Assembly (NCBI RefSeq): GCF_006716355.1
Contig: NZ_VFOW01000001.1
Location: forward strand, 5,270,001-5,334,000
Length of the DNA stretch: 64,000 nucleotides
Direction: 5' to 3'
DNA from: Stackebrandtia endophytica
Lineage (GTDB): Bacteria > Actinomycetota > Actinomycetes > Mycobacteriales > Micromonosporaceae
Part shown: piece by piece, positions 9,264 to 17,778 of the stretch
How the letters are laid out: every line of letters starts with the position of its first letter
Numbering within the stretch: position 1 is the stretch's first letter
The notes under the pieces: model-generated
The model's database searches: none
What the model was told of the DNA's origin: nothing
What the model saw: only the letters and a program-made list of their open reading frames with translations
Made by a program: the position numbers and the translations under genes

Positions 9264-11342
9264 ATGCCCCCTTCCGTGACGCTTGGTGTCGACTTCGGAA
9301 CATCTCACACCGTGGCGGTCGTTCGGCAACCGGACGGTTCTGTTCAACCTCTGCTGTTCGACGGGTCACCGCTGCTGTCCTCGGCGGTCTACGCCGAGGA
9401 GTCCGGTGGCCTGTTGGTCGGCCGTGACGCCGATCATTCGGCCAGACTGCGGCCGGAGCGGTTCGAACCGAATCCCAAGCGCCGGGTCGACGACGGCACG
9501 GTTCTGTTGGGCGACAGCGAGTTCGACGTCTCCCGGTTGTTCGCCGCAGTCCTGGAACGCGTCCGGATCGAGGCTGAACGCGTACTGGGAGGGCCTCCAT
9601 CGTGCACAGTGGTCACTCACCCGGCGGCGTGGGGACCGGCCCGGCGACTCGTGTTGGTCGACGCCTGTGAGCACGCGGGGTTGGGCAAGGTGACCCTATT
9701 GCCAGAGCCGGTGGCCGCCGCCCGGTACTTCGCCCGGCGGCCCGGGATCTCCATGGCAGGCGACGCGGCCATGGTCGTCTACGACTTCGGCGGCGGCACC
9801 TTCGACGTCTCGGTGGTGGCGGCGACCGCGACCGGTTTCGAGGTGCTGGCCGTCGACGGTTCCGACACCCTCGGCGGGGTCGACATCGACCACGCCCTGG
9901 TCCAGCACATCGGCCGCCAGTTCGGCGACGACGACCGATGGGCCCGGCTACTCCAACCGACCGAGGTGAGCCAACGAAGGCATCGACGCACCTTCCTCGA
10001 CGACGTGCGTGCCACAAAGGAACGTCTGTCACGCGGCAACCGGGTCGACCTGCTGGTTCCGCTCCTGGACGTGGACACCCAGGTCACCAGGGAGGAACTG
10101 GAGGCGGTCACCGAACCGTTGCTGGCCAAGGCGGTGCGGCTGACACAGGCCGTCATGCGGACCGCGGCGGTACCACCCGACCGCATCGCCGGGGTGTTCC
10201 TCGTCGGCGGAGCCTCCCGTATGCCACTGGCCGCGACCACTCTGCACCGTGGCATCGGCATCGCACCGACTGTCATCGATCAGCCCGAGTTGGTGGTGGC
10301 CACCGGCGCCACGATCCAGGCCGACCCGGTGACCCCGCAGCCGGTGGCCAGCCCGGTCACCCCACCCGTGCCGATCTCACCCGCGCCACTCTCGCCTACT
10401 TACCCGCCGCCGACGTCGTATCCCAGTCCGGTCGGCTCCCCGGTGGCCACGATGCCACCTCGCGTCGTCGCACCATCGAGTGCTCGGATCCCGGGTCTGG
10501 CCGCGCTTCACTGGGCGCAGTCCAGTCTGTTCGCGGTCGCCTCGATTGTGACCTTCGTGATCATCCTGGTGGATCCGCCACCCGCGGTATTCATGGCGAT
10601 CGCGTCGTCCTTCACGGTTCTGGCCGCCGTTGCGGCGGTGGTCACGGCCGTGGCGGCGATTCGGTTGGTCAGGGAGCCGGACCGGTTGCGGGTGTCGGTC
10701 GCGGTCACTCAGTGGGTCGTCGTCGCGGTGATTGGGCTCGCGATCGCCATCTTCGTCTTCGGGCAGGTTCCTCATTTTCCGGTGCTTCGTGCCGCCGCAT
10801 TCGCACCCGGAGCCATCGCCGTGGTCATACTCGGCCTGGTGCGGCTTGGTCGGCCACCACAACCGATCACCCGCGAACGGGCGCTGGGGGAGCTGCGCGG
10901 CACCCTCGTCATCCAACTGATCCTGGTGGCGGTGAGCCTGTTGATCGCGGGCGCCTGGTGGGTCGAATATCCGACGACCGGTTCGGCCGGCGACGGCCTC
11001 GGGAACTCATCGGGGTTCGCGGGGCTGGCGACACTGGCCCTCATCATGATGTCGGTGGCGGGAGCCGTCCACCTCAGTAGACTATCCATGATAGACTCGA
11101 TCGGGACGCGGCGTCTCCGCGTGTGGCAGGCGATCTGGGCGGGCGTGGGTGGCCTCTACTCACTTCAATGGTTCTACAGTCTGAATCAACGGTTGATGCC
11201 TGGGCTCGCCTCGCGCGACTGGCGCCACGGCATCGGCTCCATGTTCAACGAACTCGGTTTGTGGACCCTGGTGATCAGCGCATTGGCCGCGATCCTGGTC
11301 CTCATCCAGCTCAACCGATTGGCGAAGGTCACTGCGCGGTGA
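9264..11342 (+). CDS. Hsp70-type ATPase fused to a multi-span membrane region (copy 2)
   Basis: 692 residues, paralogous over its whole length to the gene at 6648. ATPase motifs are intact: GVDFGTSHTVAVV near the start, DFGGGTFDVSVV near 175 and FLVGGASRMP near 310. The linker (about 350-405) is richer in Pro/Ser than in copy 1, followed by about seven or eight membrane helices. No substrate-binding domain. The ATPase halves are much more alike than the linkers, so the pair arose by tandem duplication and the linker has drifted. Ends 58 bp before the racemase gene. Confidence 0.8.
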   Translation: MPPSVTLGVDFGTSHTVAVVRQPDGSVQPLLFDGSPLLSSAVYAEESGGLLVGRDADHSARLRPERFEPNPKRRVDDGTVLLGDSEFDVSRLFAAVLERVRIEAERVLGGPPSCTVVTHPAAWGPARRLVLVDACEHAGLGKVTLLPEPVAAARYFARRPGISMAGDAAMVVYDFGGGTFDVSVVAATATGFEVLAVDGSDTLGGVDIDHALVQHIGRQFGDDDRWARLLQPTEVSQRRHRRTFLDDVRATKERLSRGNRVDLLVPLLDVDTQVTREELEAVTEPLLAKAVRLTQAVMRTAAVPPDRIAGVFLVGGASRMPLAATTLHRGIGIAPTVIDQPELVVATGATIQADPVTPQPVASPVTPPVPISPAPLSPTYPPPTSYPSPVGSPVATMPPRVVAPSSARIPGLAALHWAQSSLFAVASIVTFVIILVDPPPAVFMAIASSFTVLAAVAAVVTAVAAIRLVREPDRLRVSVAVTQWVVVAVIGLAIAIFVFGQVPHFPVLRAAAFAPGAIAVVILGLVRLGRPPQPITRERALGELRGTLVIQLILVAVSLLIAGAWWVEYPTTGSAGDGLGNSSGFAGLATLALIMMSVAGAVHLSRLSMIDSIGTRRLRVWQAIWAGVGGLYSLQWFYSLNQRLMPGLASRDWRHGIGSMFNELGLWTLVISALAAILVLIQLNRLAKVTAR

Positions 11343-11399
11343 CGGCTGCGGTAGACCTCCAGTCGTCATCGCGTGGACGAAGAGCGAAGGTGTGACGGT

Positions 11400-12092
11400 A
11401 TGCGTGTGATCGGGATGTTGGGCGGTATGAGCTGGGAGTCCTCCGCGGAGTACTACCGGCTCGCCAACGAACTGGTGCGGCAGCGCCTCGGAGGCGTGCA
11501 TTCGGCGCGAATCCTTCTCGACTCGGTGGACTTCGCCGACATCGAGCGGATGCAGGTGCAGGGCGACTGGGCGAAGGCCGGCGCGGTGCTCGCCGCCCGG
11601 GCCCGTGCCATCGAGTCGGCGGGTGCGGAGCTGTTGGTGCTGTGTACCAACACTATGCACGTGGTCGTCGATGCCGTCCAGAACGCGGTCTCCATCCCGG
11701 TGGTACACATCGCCGACGCGACGGCGGCGCGGGTGTCGGCGGCGGGCATCGCTCGCGTTGGGCTGTTGGGAACCGCGTTCACCATGGAGCAGGACTTCTA
11801 TCGGGGGCGACTCGCCGAACACGGTTTGGAGGTCGTGGTCCCGGACGAGGCCGACCGGCGATTGGTGCACCACGTCATCTACGAGGAACTTGTTCGGGGT
11901 GTCGTCTCCGACACCTCCCGATCCTCGTATCGGCGAATCATCCGACGACTGGTCGAGGCGGGTGCCGAAGGGGTCATACTCGGTTGCACCGAGATAGAAC
12001 TGCTCGTGGGCGCCCGGGATAGTCCGGTTCCGGTGTTTCCGACGACCCGCATCCACGTCGAGACGGCGGTCGACCGTGCACTCGCGACCTGA
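11400..12092 (+). CDS. Aspartate/glutamate racemase family protein
   Basis: 230 residues. The ATG at 11400 starts directly with MRVIGMLGGMSWESS, the usual N-terminus of amino-acid racemases of this family. The two catalytic cysteines are present: C82 in LCTNTMH and C196 in GCTEIE. The enzyme interconverts L- and D-forms without cofactor through a two-Cys acid/base mechanism. Closest in style to the YgeA/aspartate racemase subgroup; exact substrate not determinable. Followed by a hairpin terminator shared with the convergent secreted-protein gene. Confidence 0.88.
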   Translation: MRVIGMLGGMSWESSAEYYRLANELVRQRLGGVHSARILLDSVDFADIERMQVQGDWAKAGAVLAARARAIESAGAELLVLCTNTMHVVVDAVQNAVSIPVVHIADATAARVSAAGIARVGLLGTAFTMEQDFYRGRLAEHGLEVVVPDEADRRLVHHVIYEELVRGVVSDTSRSSYRRIIRRLVEAGAEGVILGCTEIELLVGARDSPVPVFPTTRIHVETAVDRALAT

Positions 12093-12098
12093 CCGACC

Positions 12099-12133
12099 GG
12101 GATCGGGTGGCGGATTCCAGAACCCCCGATCCC
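12099..12133. terminator. Hairpin between convergent genes
   Basis: Nine-bp perfect stem (GGGATCGGG / CCCGATCCC) with a 17-base loop, between the racemase stop and the stop of the leftward secreted-protein gene, followed by a pyrimidine run. Placement fits a bidirectional terminator. Confidence 0.5.
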
Positions 12134-12143
12134 TCCTTTCAGG

Positions 12144-12401
12144 TCAGTCGTTGCACTGCGCGGTGCTGAAGGTCAGGTAGGAGGTCTGGGTGCCGAAACG
12201 GTCCTGGGTTCCGTCGCAGAAGATGGTCATACCGCCTGACACCGAGGTCTTGTCGGCATCGGTGTACCAGGTGTAGGTGCACTGGTATCCGTCCCGGCAG
12301 GCCGGAATGGCCATCGCGGGGGTCGCCGCGGCGACGGCGAACGAGGTGGCGATGGCGCTGGCGGCCACAGCGGCGTACACGGCACGTTTGGTGCGGGTCA
12401 T
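12144..12401 (-). CDS. Small secreted protein, DUF6289-like
   Basis: 85 residues from the ATG at 12401. The N-terminus MTRTKRAVYAAVAAS runs into a hydrophobic core ending in AATPAMA, a clear Sec signal peptide with cleavage after AMA. The mature part is about 55 residues with four cysteines (ACRDGYQC, FCDG and the C-terminal QCND), probably two disulfides. This layout resembles the small secreted DUF6289 proteins of actinomycetes. The longer upstream frame to 12461 is rejected because the signal peptide starts at the chosen Met. Confidence 0.7.
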   Translation of the reverse strand: MTRTKRAVYAAVAASAIATSFAVAAATPAMAIPACRDGYQCTYTWYTDADKTSVSGGMTIFCDGTQDRFGTQTSYLTFSTAQCND

Positions 12402-12546
12402 GGCTACTCCCGAGAGGTGTTGGGCACAAACGGATGTGGGCTCGTGATGCGGCCGGACCAAGGTCGGGAACCGGCCGCAAAACGTTTGGTGGCGTCAGTA
12501 TCCACCGGAGCCGACCACATCGCAAGGAGGTGGTCGTCGTCAGGCC

Positions 12547-14037
12547 TCACCAACGGTGGTCGGTCCACAGTATCCGCTCGGCGGGATTCGGGTCGAACAC
12601 CACTGTCGAGGTGGTGTCGTACCGCATGACCGGTCGGCGACTCGGCTCGTAGCGCGGCCAACCGGGGTCTCCGGTGGCGGCGAACGCGATCCAACCGGCG
12701 TGCATCTCCTCGGCCAACCGCTGCGGTGCCTCGAGCCCGGTGAACTGTTGGAACCGGGGCGAGTCGAGGAGGTCGAACACGAACGGCACCTCCAGAAAAT
12801 GGCAGGCACCGAGCCGGCCGTCGAGTACCGGTGACCGCCAGGCGAACTCGTACAGATACGTGCGTCCGGTCGCGTCGGTGCGCGAATCGGCCAGCTGATG
12901 GGATGGCGCCCGATACCACCAATCACGCTGTAGCAGCGCCAGCATGTCACCCGGCCGGGCATCGGGATGCGCGATCCGATACGCCGCAACGGCATCGGCT
13001 ACCGGAACCTCATAGCATCGGGCCGCCTGCTCCAGGGTCGCCCCGTCGATGCGATCGATCGCCCCGCCCGGCAGCAGTGACAGTCGGCCCTCCTCCATGT
13101 TGGACCCGATGAGTACGTCGACATCGGCTCCGGCGCCCCCGGCGATCGCCGACAGCGGAGGACGTGGCAGGATCCGCCCGTCCACGACCGGCTTGAACGC
13201 GGTGACCCGGGCCCCCGGTTCCCCGTTCCACCGGCGTGGATCCGGTCGTCGCGCCAGTGCCTCGACCACGGTTCCCAGCGCTTCGAACAGGCGTGGCAGC
13301 GGCGTGCGAGCGAACGATTCGGGTGTGAACGGTACGTCGAGCGCGGTTGCCAGGCGTTCCCCGACATACCGCGCGGTCGCCGGTTCGAACACCGCGTTTC
13401 CCGCACCGCTCTGCATGATCGCCCGGCGAAACAGGCCGTGCGCCATGGGCATGGTCAACAGCATGCCCACGAACATGGCACCGGAGGACTCACCGAAGAT
13501 CGTGACGTTGGCGGGATCACCGCCGAAGGCGGCGATGTTGTCCCTGACCCATTCCAGGGCCGCCACCTGATCGAGCAGGCCCCGGTTGGCGACCCCGCCG
13601 CCCAGGTCGGTGAACCCGTCGATCCCGAGTCGATGGTTCACCGATACGAACACCACACCGTCACGGGCGAACCGGGAGCCGTCGTAGCCGATGCTGCTGC
13701 CGCCCTCGAATCCTCCACCGTGGAACCAGACCATGACCGGCAGGCGCTCCGGTCCGGGGTTTGCGGTCCAGATGTTCAGGTTCAGGCAGTCCGGGCCGGG
13801 ATTGACGGGGTACTGGAGATCGAACTCGGCCGGCAGCGGAAACGGCGGTTGTGCGGCGGTGTGTCCGTAGTCGACGGCGTCGCGAACCACCTGCCACGGT
13901 TCGATCGGTCGCGGCGGCGCGAACCGCAGCTCGCCCACCGGCGGCATCGCATAGCGGATGCCCTTGAAGGCGTGCACCTCGTCGATGGTGACGCCCCTGA
14001 TCGGACCCGAACGGGTCGTGACCACCGGATCGGTCAT
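12547..14037 (-). CDS. Type-B carboxylesterase/lipase family hydrolase
   Basis: 496 residues, the normal length. Alpha/beta hydrolase with the oxyanion-hole motif HGGGFEGG, the nucleophile elbow GESSG (Ser184), and the family's N-terminal TRSGPIRGV. No signal peptide, so probably cytoplasmic; cleaves carboxylic esters of unknown identity (pNB-esterase and para-hydroxybenzoate esterase types are in this family). Its start overlaps the stop of the upstream membrane-protein gene by 4 bp, so the two are co-transcribed and face a TetR gene whose operator-like palindrome lies in the shared promoter region. Confidence 0.9.
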   Translation of the reverse strand: MTDPVVTTRSGPIRGVTIDEVHAFKGIRYAMPPVGELRFAPPRPIEPWQVVRDAVDYGHTAAQPPFPLPAEFDLQYPVNPGPDCLNLNIWTANPGPERLPVMVWFHGGGFEGGSSIGYDGSRFARDGVVFVSVNHRLGIDGFTDLGGGVANRGLLDQVAALEWVRDNIAAFGGDPANVTIFGESSGAMFVGMLLTMPMAHGLFRRAIMQSGAGNAVFEPATARYVGERLATALDVPFTPESFARTPLPRLFEALGTVVEALARRPDPRRWNGEPGARVTAFKPVVDGRILPRPPLSAIAGGAGADVDVLIGSNMEEGRLSLLPGGAIDRIDGATLEQAARCYEVPVADAVAAYRIAHPDARPGDMLALLQRDWWYRAPSHQLADSRTDATGRTYLYEFAWRSPVLDGRLGACHFLEVPFVFDLLDSPRFQQFTGLEAPQRLAEEMHAGWIAFAATGDPGWPRYEPSRRPVMRYDTTSTVVFDPNPAERILWTDHRW

Positions 14038-14486
14038 GGCCGACGCCGCCAGATCGCGGCCAGTGCGACGGCACCGACGATCACCGGCAATAGCCCGGCC
14101 AGGCCATAGGCGTAGGGCACGATGACCTGATAACCGTCACCGCCGACGGTGAGGTGGACCAGTGCCATCAGCGCCCCCAACGAGAACAGCGTGACACCGA
14201 CCGGTTTGGTCCACCTGGCGCCGGTTCCGACGCCTCGGGCCGCCCACAACCAGCCGAGTATCCCCAAGCCGTTGACTATGGACAGATAGATGATGATCGC
14301 GTCGTGGTCGGCGGCGACCAGTGATGCCGGCCACTGTGGATACGCGTCCCGCACATGCTCGGTGAGGGTGTCGACGGTGGCCACGTCGATCAGCGGGATG
14401 GCGGTGGCCAGGACGCTCAACGCCAAGCCCAGGTACATGAGTCGAAGCGGTGGTCGGGCTGGGCGGGTCGGGTCATCGGCCGTCAT
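14034..14486 (-). CDS. Four-helix membrane protein
   Basis: 150 residues from the ATG at 14486, which has a strong site (GAGGAG) before it. Four hydrophobic segments: LMYLGLALSVLATAIPLI, IIIYLSIVNGLGILGWLW, VGVTLFSLGALMALVHL and LAGLLPVIVGAVALAAIW. The basic C-terminus is WRRRP. First gene of a two-gene operon with the esterase and divergent from a TetR regulator. Family not recognised with confidence; overall shape resembles small DoxX-like or DUF membrane proteins. Confidence 0.75.
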   Translation of the reverse strand: MTADDPTRPARPPLRLMYLGLALSVLATAIPLIDVATVDTLTEHVRDAYPQWPASLVAADHDAIIIYLSIVNGLGILGWLWAARGVGTGARWTKPVGVTLFSLGALMALVHLTVGGDGYQVIVPYAYGLAGLLPVIVGAVALAAIWRRRP

Positions 14487-14535
14487 GGGCTCTCCTCGGA
14501 TTGATTCATACACCGTAAGTTTCAATGTTCGACTA

Positions 14536-14549
14536 TCGTAAACATACGA
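14536..14549. promoter_or_regulatory. Probable TetR operator
   Basis: Palindrome TCGTA-AACA-TACGA midway between the divergent esterase operon and the TetR gene, flanked by two direct CGTAAG repeats (from 14514 and 14550). Position and symmetry fit a TetR dimer site that would control both directions. Confidence 0.5.
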
Positions 14550-14579
14550 CGTAAGAATTGGCAAACCCGGAGGTCGTGA

Positions 14580-15215
14580 ATGACGGCGAAACGCACGCGA
14601 GGACAGTCGGCCGGAATCAGCCGCGAGGAGATCCTGGCGGCCGCCATCCGACTGGTCGACCGCGATGGACTGGCCGCCCTGTCCATGCGGCGGTTGGGCG
14701 CCGAGTTGGGGGTGCAGGCCATGACCCTGTACCACCATGTGCCCAATAAGGACGCGCTATTGGACGGAGTGGTGGAGCGGGTCGTGGTCGAAGCCGAACC
14801 CACGTCCTTCGGTGATGGGCTGTGGCGGGACAGTCTGCGCGATTACGCCCGATCGCTACTGAAGGCGCTGCTGGTCCATTCCAACGCCATCCCGCTGGTT
14901 CTGTCTCGCCCCGCCACGACTCCGGCCAATCTATCCATCATGGAGGAATGTCTGGAATCGCTGTGCGAACAGGGATTCACCGTGGAACAGGCCCTGGACA
15001 TCGTGTACTCACTGGTGAGGTTCGTGGTGGGACACGCCGCCGCCGAGGCGACCGCTCGGGCACACCCGACCAACGAAACCCGCGCACCGGTCATCAACCC
15101 CGAGGACTATCCGCTGTTGTCGAAAGCCGCCGATTACGGCGGCTCACAGGCTCGCTTCGAGTTTGCTCTGGAGGCCATGCTGCGAGGGTTCGCCGCGATC
15201 CTGCCGGATCACTGA
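14580..15215 (+). CDS. TetR-family transcriptional regulator
   Basis: 211 residues, start preceded by GGAGG. The N-terminal HTH is typical: SREEILAAAIRLVDRDG, MRRLGAELGV and TLYHHVPNKDALLD. The C-terminal part matches the TetR_C_1 (tetracycline-repressor-like) type. Divergent from the membrane-protein/esterase operon and likely its repressor through the palindrome at 14536; the ligand is unknown, perhaps an ester or aromatic compound. The 3' end overlaps the convergent transporter gene by 7 bp. Confidence 0.92.
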   Translation: MTAKRTRGQSAGISREEILAAAIRLVDRDGLAALSMRRLGAELGVQAMTLYHHVPNKDALLDGVVERVVVEAEPTSFGDGLWRDSLRDYARSLLKALLVHSNAIPLVLSRPATTPANLSIMEECLESLCEQGFTVEQALDIVYSLVRFVVGHAAAEATARAHPTNETRAPVINPEDYPLLSKAADYGGSQARFEFALEAMLRGFAAILPDH

Positions 15216-16192
15216 GACGGGACCGCCCGCTCCGATTCCGGTGCGGTGGTGCGGACCCGGATCAACTGCGACAGCAATGCCAGGACGGGCAGCTCCAGCA
15301 GCGGGCCGACGACGAGTGCTACGGCGATGAGCGGCCGGTCGGGGAACGCCGCCACCGCGATGGCCAGCGCGATGGGGGAGTTACGTGCCGTGGTGGTCAT
15401 GACGAGGGTGACCCGTTCGGCAGCCGGCAGCCGGAACAGCTTCGCCGCGAGGGTCGACAGGAGCGGCACCACGGTGAAGAAGATCAACAGTGGCGGCAGC
15501 AGCGTCAGCAGCGCCGACCCATGATCGAGAACGGTGCGGGCCTGCCAGGCGAACATCGCGAACACGGCGACGTACAACAGCGGCAGGACCAGGTTTCCGG
15601 CCGGCCGGACGACATGGCGAGTTCGCCAGTCGATGCCTTTGAACCGTGCCGACGTCCATCGCAGCAACAGTGCGATGACCAACGGCACGACCAGCACCAG
15701 CAGGACCGATTCGGCGAGGGTTCCGACGTCGACCATCGCGGCTTGACCGCCGAGAAGCAGCACGTACACCGGCAACAACAACAGCTGGAGAATCAGATTG
15801 ACCGGCAGCAACGCCGCCGCGATGCCGGTGTGCCCGCGAGCTATCGCCGTGAAGACCAGATACCAGTCGGTACACGGTGTGACCAGCAGCAACAGCAGGC
15901 CGATGCGCACATCAGGTTGACCGCCCAACAGGCCCTGTCCCAGCGCCCAGGCGAGCGCCGGAACGACGACGAAGTTCACCACCAGGCTGATGGCGACCAG
16001 CGTCTTCGCCCTCCGGACGGCACCGACTTCGGCGGCGTTCATCTGCACGAAGACCGCGGCCAGCATGACGAGCAACGCGGGAAGCACCAGATGCCCGACG
16101 AAGGCTTCGATGGGCAGCAACACGCCCGCCGCCAGGCCGACCAGTGCGGCCACGGCGACGAACAGGCTTTGCAGGCGTTCAGCCGGCGACAT
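15209..16192 (-). CDS. Bile acid:sodium symporter/ACR3-like transporter
   Basis: 327 residues with about ten membrane helices. Signature stretches of the arsenic-resistance branch are present: LLVTPCTDWYLVF (with the conserved Cys) and TTTARNSPIALA. ACR3 proteins export arsenite; bacterial relatives also move organic anions, and no arsR, arsC or other ars gene is nearby, so the arsenic role is uncertain. Start ATG at 16192 begins the first helix after a short basic tail. The 155-bp region upstream carries no gene. Confidence 0.8.
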   Translation of the reverse strand: MSPAERLQSLFVAVAALVGLAAGVLLPIEAFVGHLVLPALLVMLAAVFVQMNAAEVGAVRRAKTLVAISLVVNFVVVPALAWALGQGLLGGQPDVRIGLLLLLVTPCTDWYLVFTAIARGHTGIAAALLPVNLILQLLLLPVYVLLLGGQAAMVDVGTLAESVLLVLVVPLVIALLLRWTSARFKGIDWRTRHVVRPAGNLVLPLLYVAVFAMFAWQARTVLDHGSALLTLLPPLLIFFTVVPLLSTLAAKLFRLPAAERVTLVMTTTARNSPIALAIAVAAFPDRPLIAVALVVGPLLELPVLALLSQLIRVRTTAPESERAVPSQ

Positions 16193-16346
16193 CGATGACG
16201 ACCATTTCCTCAGGGACGGGAGGCGCCGGACTCCGAGACGGTCGGGGCCCTGCGCGATGGTAGCCGCCCGGCGAGCGACGCCTCGGCCGACGCGTTGCGA
16301 TCGTGGCGGAGGCGTGTCTCACCTAGGACACGTCGACGACGTGTCG

Positions 16347-16712
16347 TCAGACAGGCTCCGGTATGTCGACGCGGCTGGCACCGACGCGGTTGATGCGTTC
16401 GATTCCCCAGCTGGTCAGGGGCTCCAAGGCCTTGTTGAGGCTGACGCCGTGCTCGGTCAACGAGTACTCCACGCGTGGCGGGACCTGCCGGTACACCTCT
16501 CGGTGGACCAGGCCGTCGGCCTCCATCTCACGCAGGGTCTGGATCAGCATCTTCTCGCTGATACCGGGCAGGCCGTGTTTGAGTTCGCCGTAGCGGCGGG
16601 TGCCTTTCTCGTCCAGTTCCCACAGAATCAGCGACTTCCACTTACCGCTCACCACATCCATGGCGGCGTCGATCCCGCAGAAGTATGGTCCGCATCTCAC
16701 CTGCTCGGTCAT
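16347..16712 (-). CDS. HxlR-family transcriptional regulator with N-terminal Cys pair
   Basis: 121 residues with the standard HxlR winged helix (GKWKSLILWELDEKGTRRYGELKHGLPGISEKMLIQTLREMEADGLV). Two cysteines close to the start (CGPYFC) resemble the redox-active N-terminal Cys of YodB/HypR-type members that sense quinones, diamide or hypochlorite. Divergent from two tandem NAD(P)-dependent reductases, with a long imperfect palindrome in the shared promoter. Inferred role: thiol-redox or electrophile-responsive repressor of those reductases. Confidence 0.87.
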   Translation of the reverse strand: MTEQVRCGPYFCGIDAAMDVVSGKWKSLILWELDEKGTRRYGELKHGLPGISEKMLIQTLREMEADGLVHREVYRQVPPRVEYSLTEHGVSLNKALEPLTSWGIERINRVGASRVDIPEPV

Positions 16713-16730
16713 CGGGTGCTCCTACCTCAT

Positions 16731-16769
16731 TACTTACTTTCAGGTGAGTATCGCACTTGAAGGTAGGTA
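16731..16769. promoter_or_regulatory. Probable HxlR operator
   Basis: Two 16-base arms (16731-16746 and 16754-16769) form an inverted repeat with three mismatches, all transitions, around a 7-base centre, just upstream of the HxlR start and facing the reductase genes. Arms begin TACTTACTTT and end AAGGTAGGTA. This length and AT content is unusual for the surrounding high-GC DNA and suits a dimeric winged-helix protein. Confidence 0.55.
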
Positions 16770-16880
16770 CTTGTCGATTGGAGGGGTAGCGGTGACGATT
16801 GCCCTGACACGTTGAACGACGCATCCGAATCACGGTCCGCGGAGCAATCCGCCATGACTGATCTCAAAGGACTGAACACT

Positions 16881-17762
16881 ATGGCTGTAGATGACACTGC
16901 CCGCGTAACGGTACTGGGGCTTGGATTGATGGGGCAGGCGTTGTCCTCGACGTTGGCCGAGTCCGGCCACACCGTCACGGTCTGGAACCGGACACCAGGC
17001 AAGGCGGCGGGGCTGACCGAGCAGGGCATCACCGAGGCCGCGACCCTCGGCGAAGCCATCGCGGCCAGTCCGCTGGTCGTCGCCGTCCTGCTGGACCACG
17101 ACTCCGTTCACGACGCGCTGGACCCGTACGTCGAGGCGCTGTCGGGCCGCACGCTGATCAACCTCACCAGTACCTCGCCGAACCAGGCCCGGGAGCTGGC
17201 ACGGTGGGCCGCCGCCAACGACATCCCCTACCTGGACGGCGGCATCATGGCCTCGCCCGACATGATCGGCGGACCCGACTCATCCATTCTGTACAGTGGC
17301 GCCGAGTCGGTTTACGCGAAGCATCGCCCCCTGTTGGAATTGTGGGGCGAGGCCGCCTACTTCGGTGAGGATCCCGGGCTCGCATCGCTCTGGGACTTCG
17401 CGCTGTTGTCCACGATGTACCTCACATTCGCGGCCTTCTACCACGGTGCGGCGCTGGTCTCCGGTGCCGGCGTCCCGGCAGCCGAATTCGCGACCCGGGC
17501 ACTGCCGTGGTTGACCGGCAGTGCGGCCACCATTCCGTTGCAGGCTGCGGGAATGGACTCCGGCGACTACACCACCGATGTCCAGCACCTGCACTTCACC
17601 AAGGCCGCCGCCGACGCGATCCATCAGACGGCGGTGGAGCAGGGTGTCAATCCCGCCATGTTCGAGCACTTTAAGAACCTCGTCGATCGGCACGTCGCCA
17701 ACGGCCACGGTGCCGAGTCGTTCGTCCGCATTTTCGAGTCCTTCAAGAACCCCGCACAGTAG
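16881..17762 (+). CDS. NAD(P)-dependent reductase, 6-phosphogluconate/imine reductase-like (copy 1)
   Basis: 293 residues. Rossmann motif VTVLGLGLMGQALSSTL at the N-terminus, NRTPGKA after the second strand (Arg near 39 suggests NADPH), LTSTSPNQA and the DGGIMASP segment of beta-hydroxyacid dehydrogenase/imine reductase relatives. The C-terminal helical domain dimerises. The ATG at 16881 is chosen because AAAGGA lies 9 bases upstream; two earlier starts lack such a site. First of two tandem paralogues downstream of an HxlR operator. Confidence 0.82.
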   Translation: MAVDDTARVTVLGLGLMGQALSSTLAESGHTVTVWNRTPGKAAGLTEQGITEAATLGEAIAASPLVVAVLLDHDSVHDALDPYVEALSGRTLINLTSTSPNQARELARWAAANDIPYLDGGIMASPDMIGGPDSSILYSGAESVYAKHRPLLELWGEAAYFGEDPGLASLWDFALLSTMYLTFAAFYHGAALVSGAGVPAAEFATRALPWLTGSAATIPLQAAGMDSGDYTTDVQHLHFTKAAADAIHQTAVEQGVNPAMFEHFKNLVDRHVANGHGAESFVRIFESFKNPAQ

Positions 17763-17778
17763 ACAGAGAGACGCAAGC

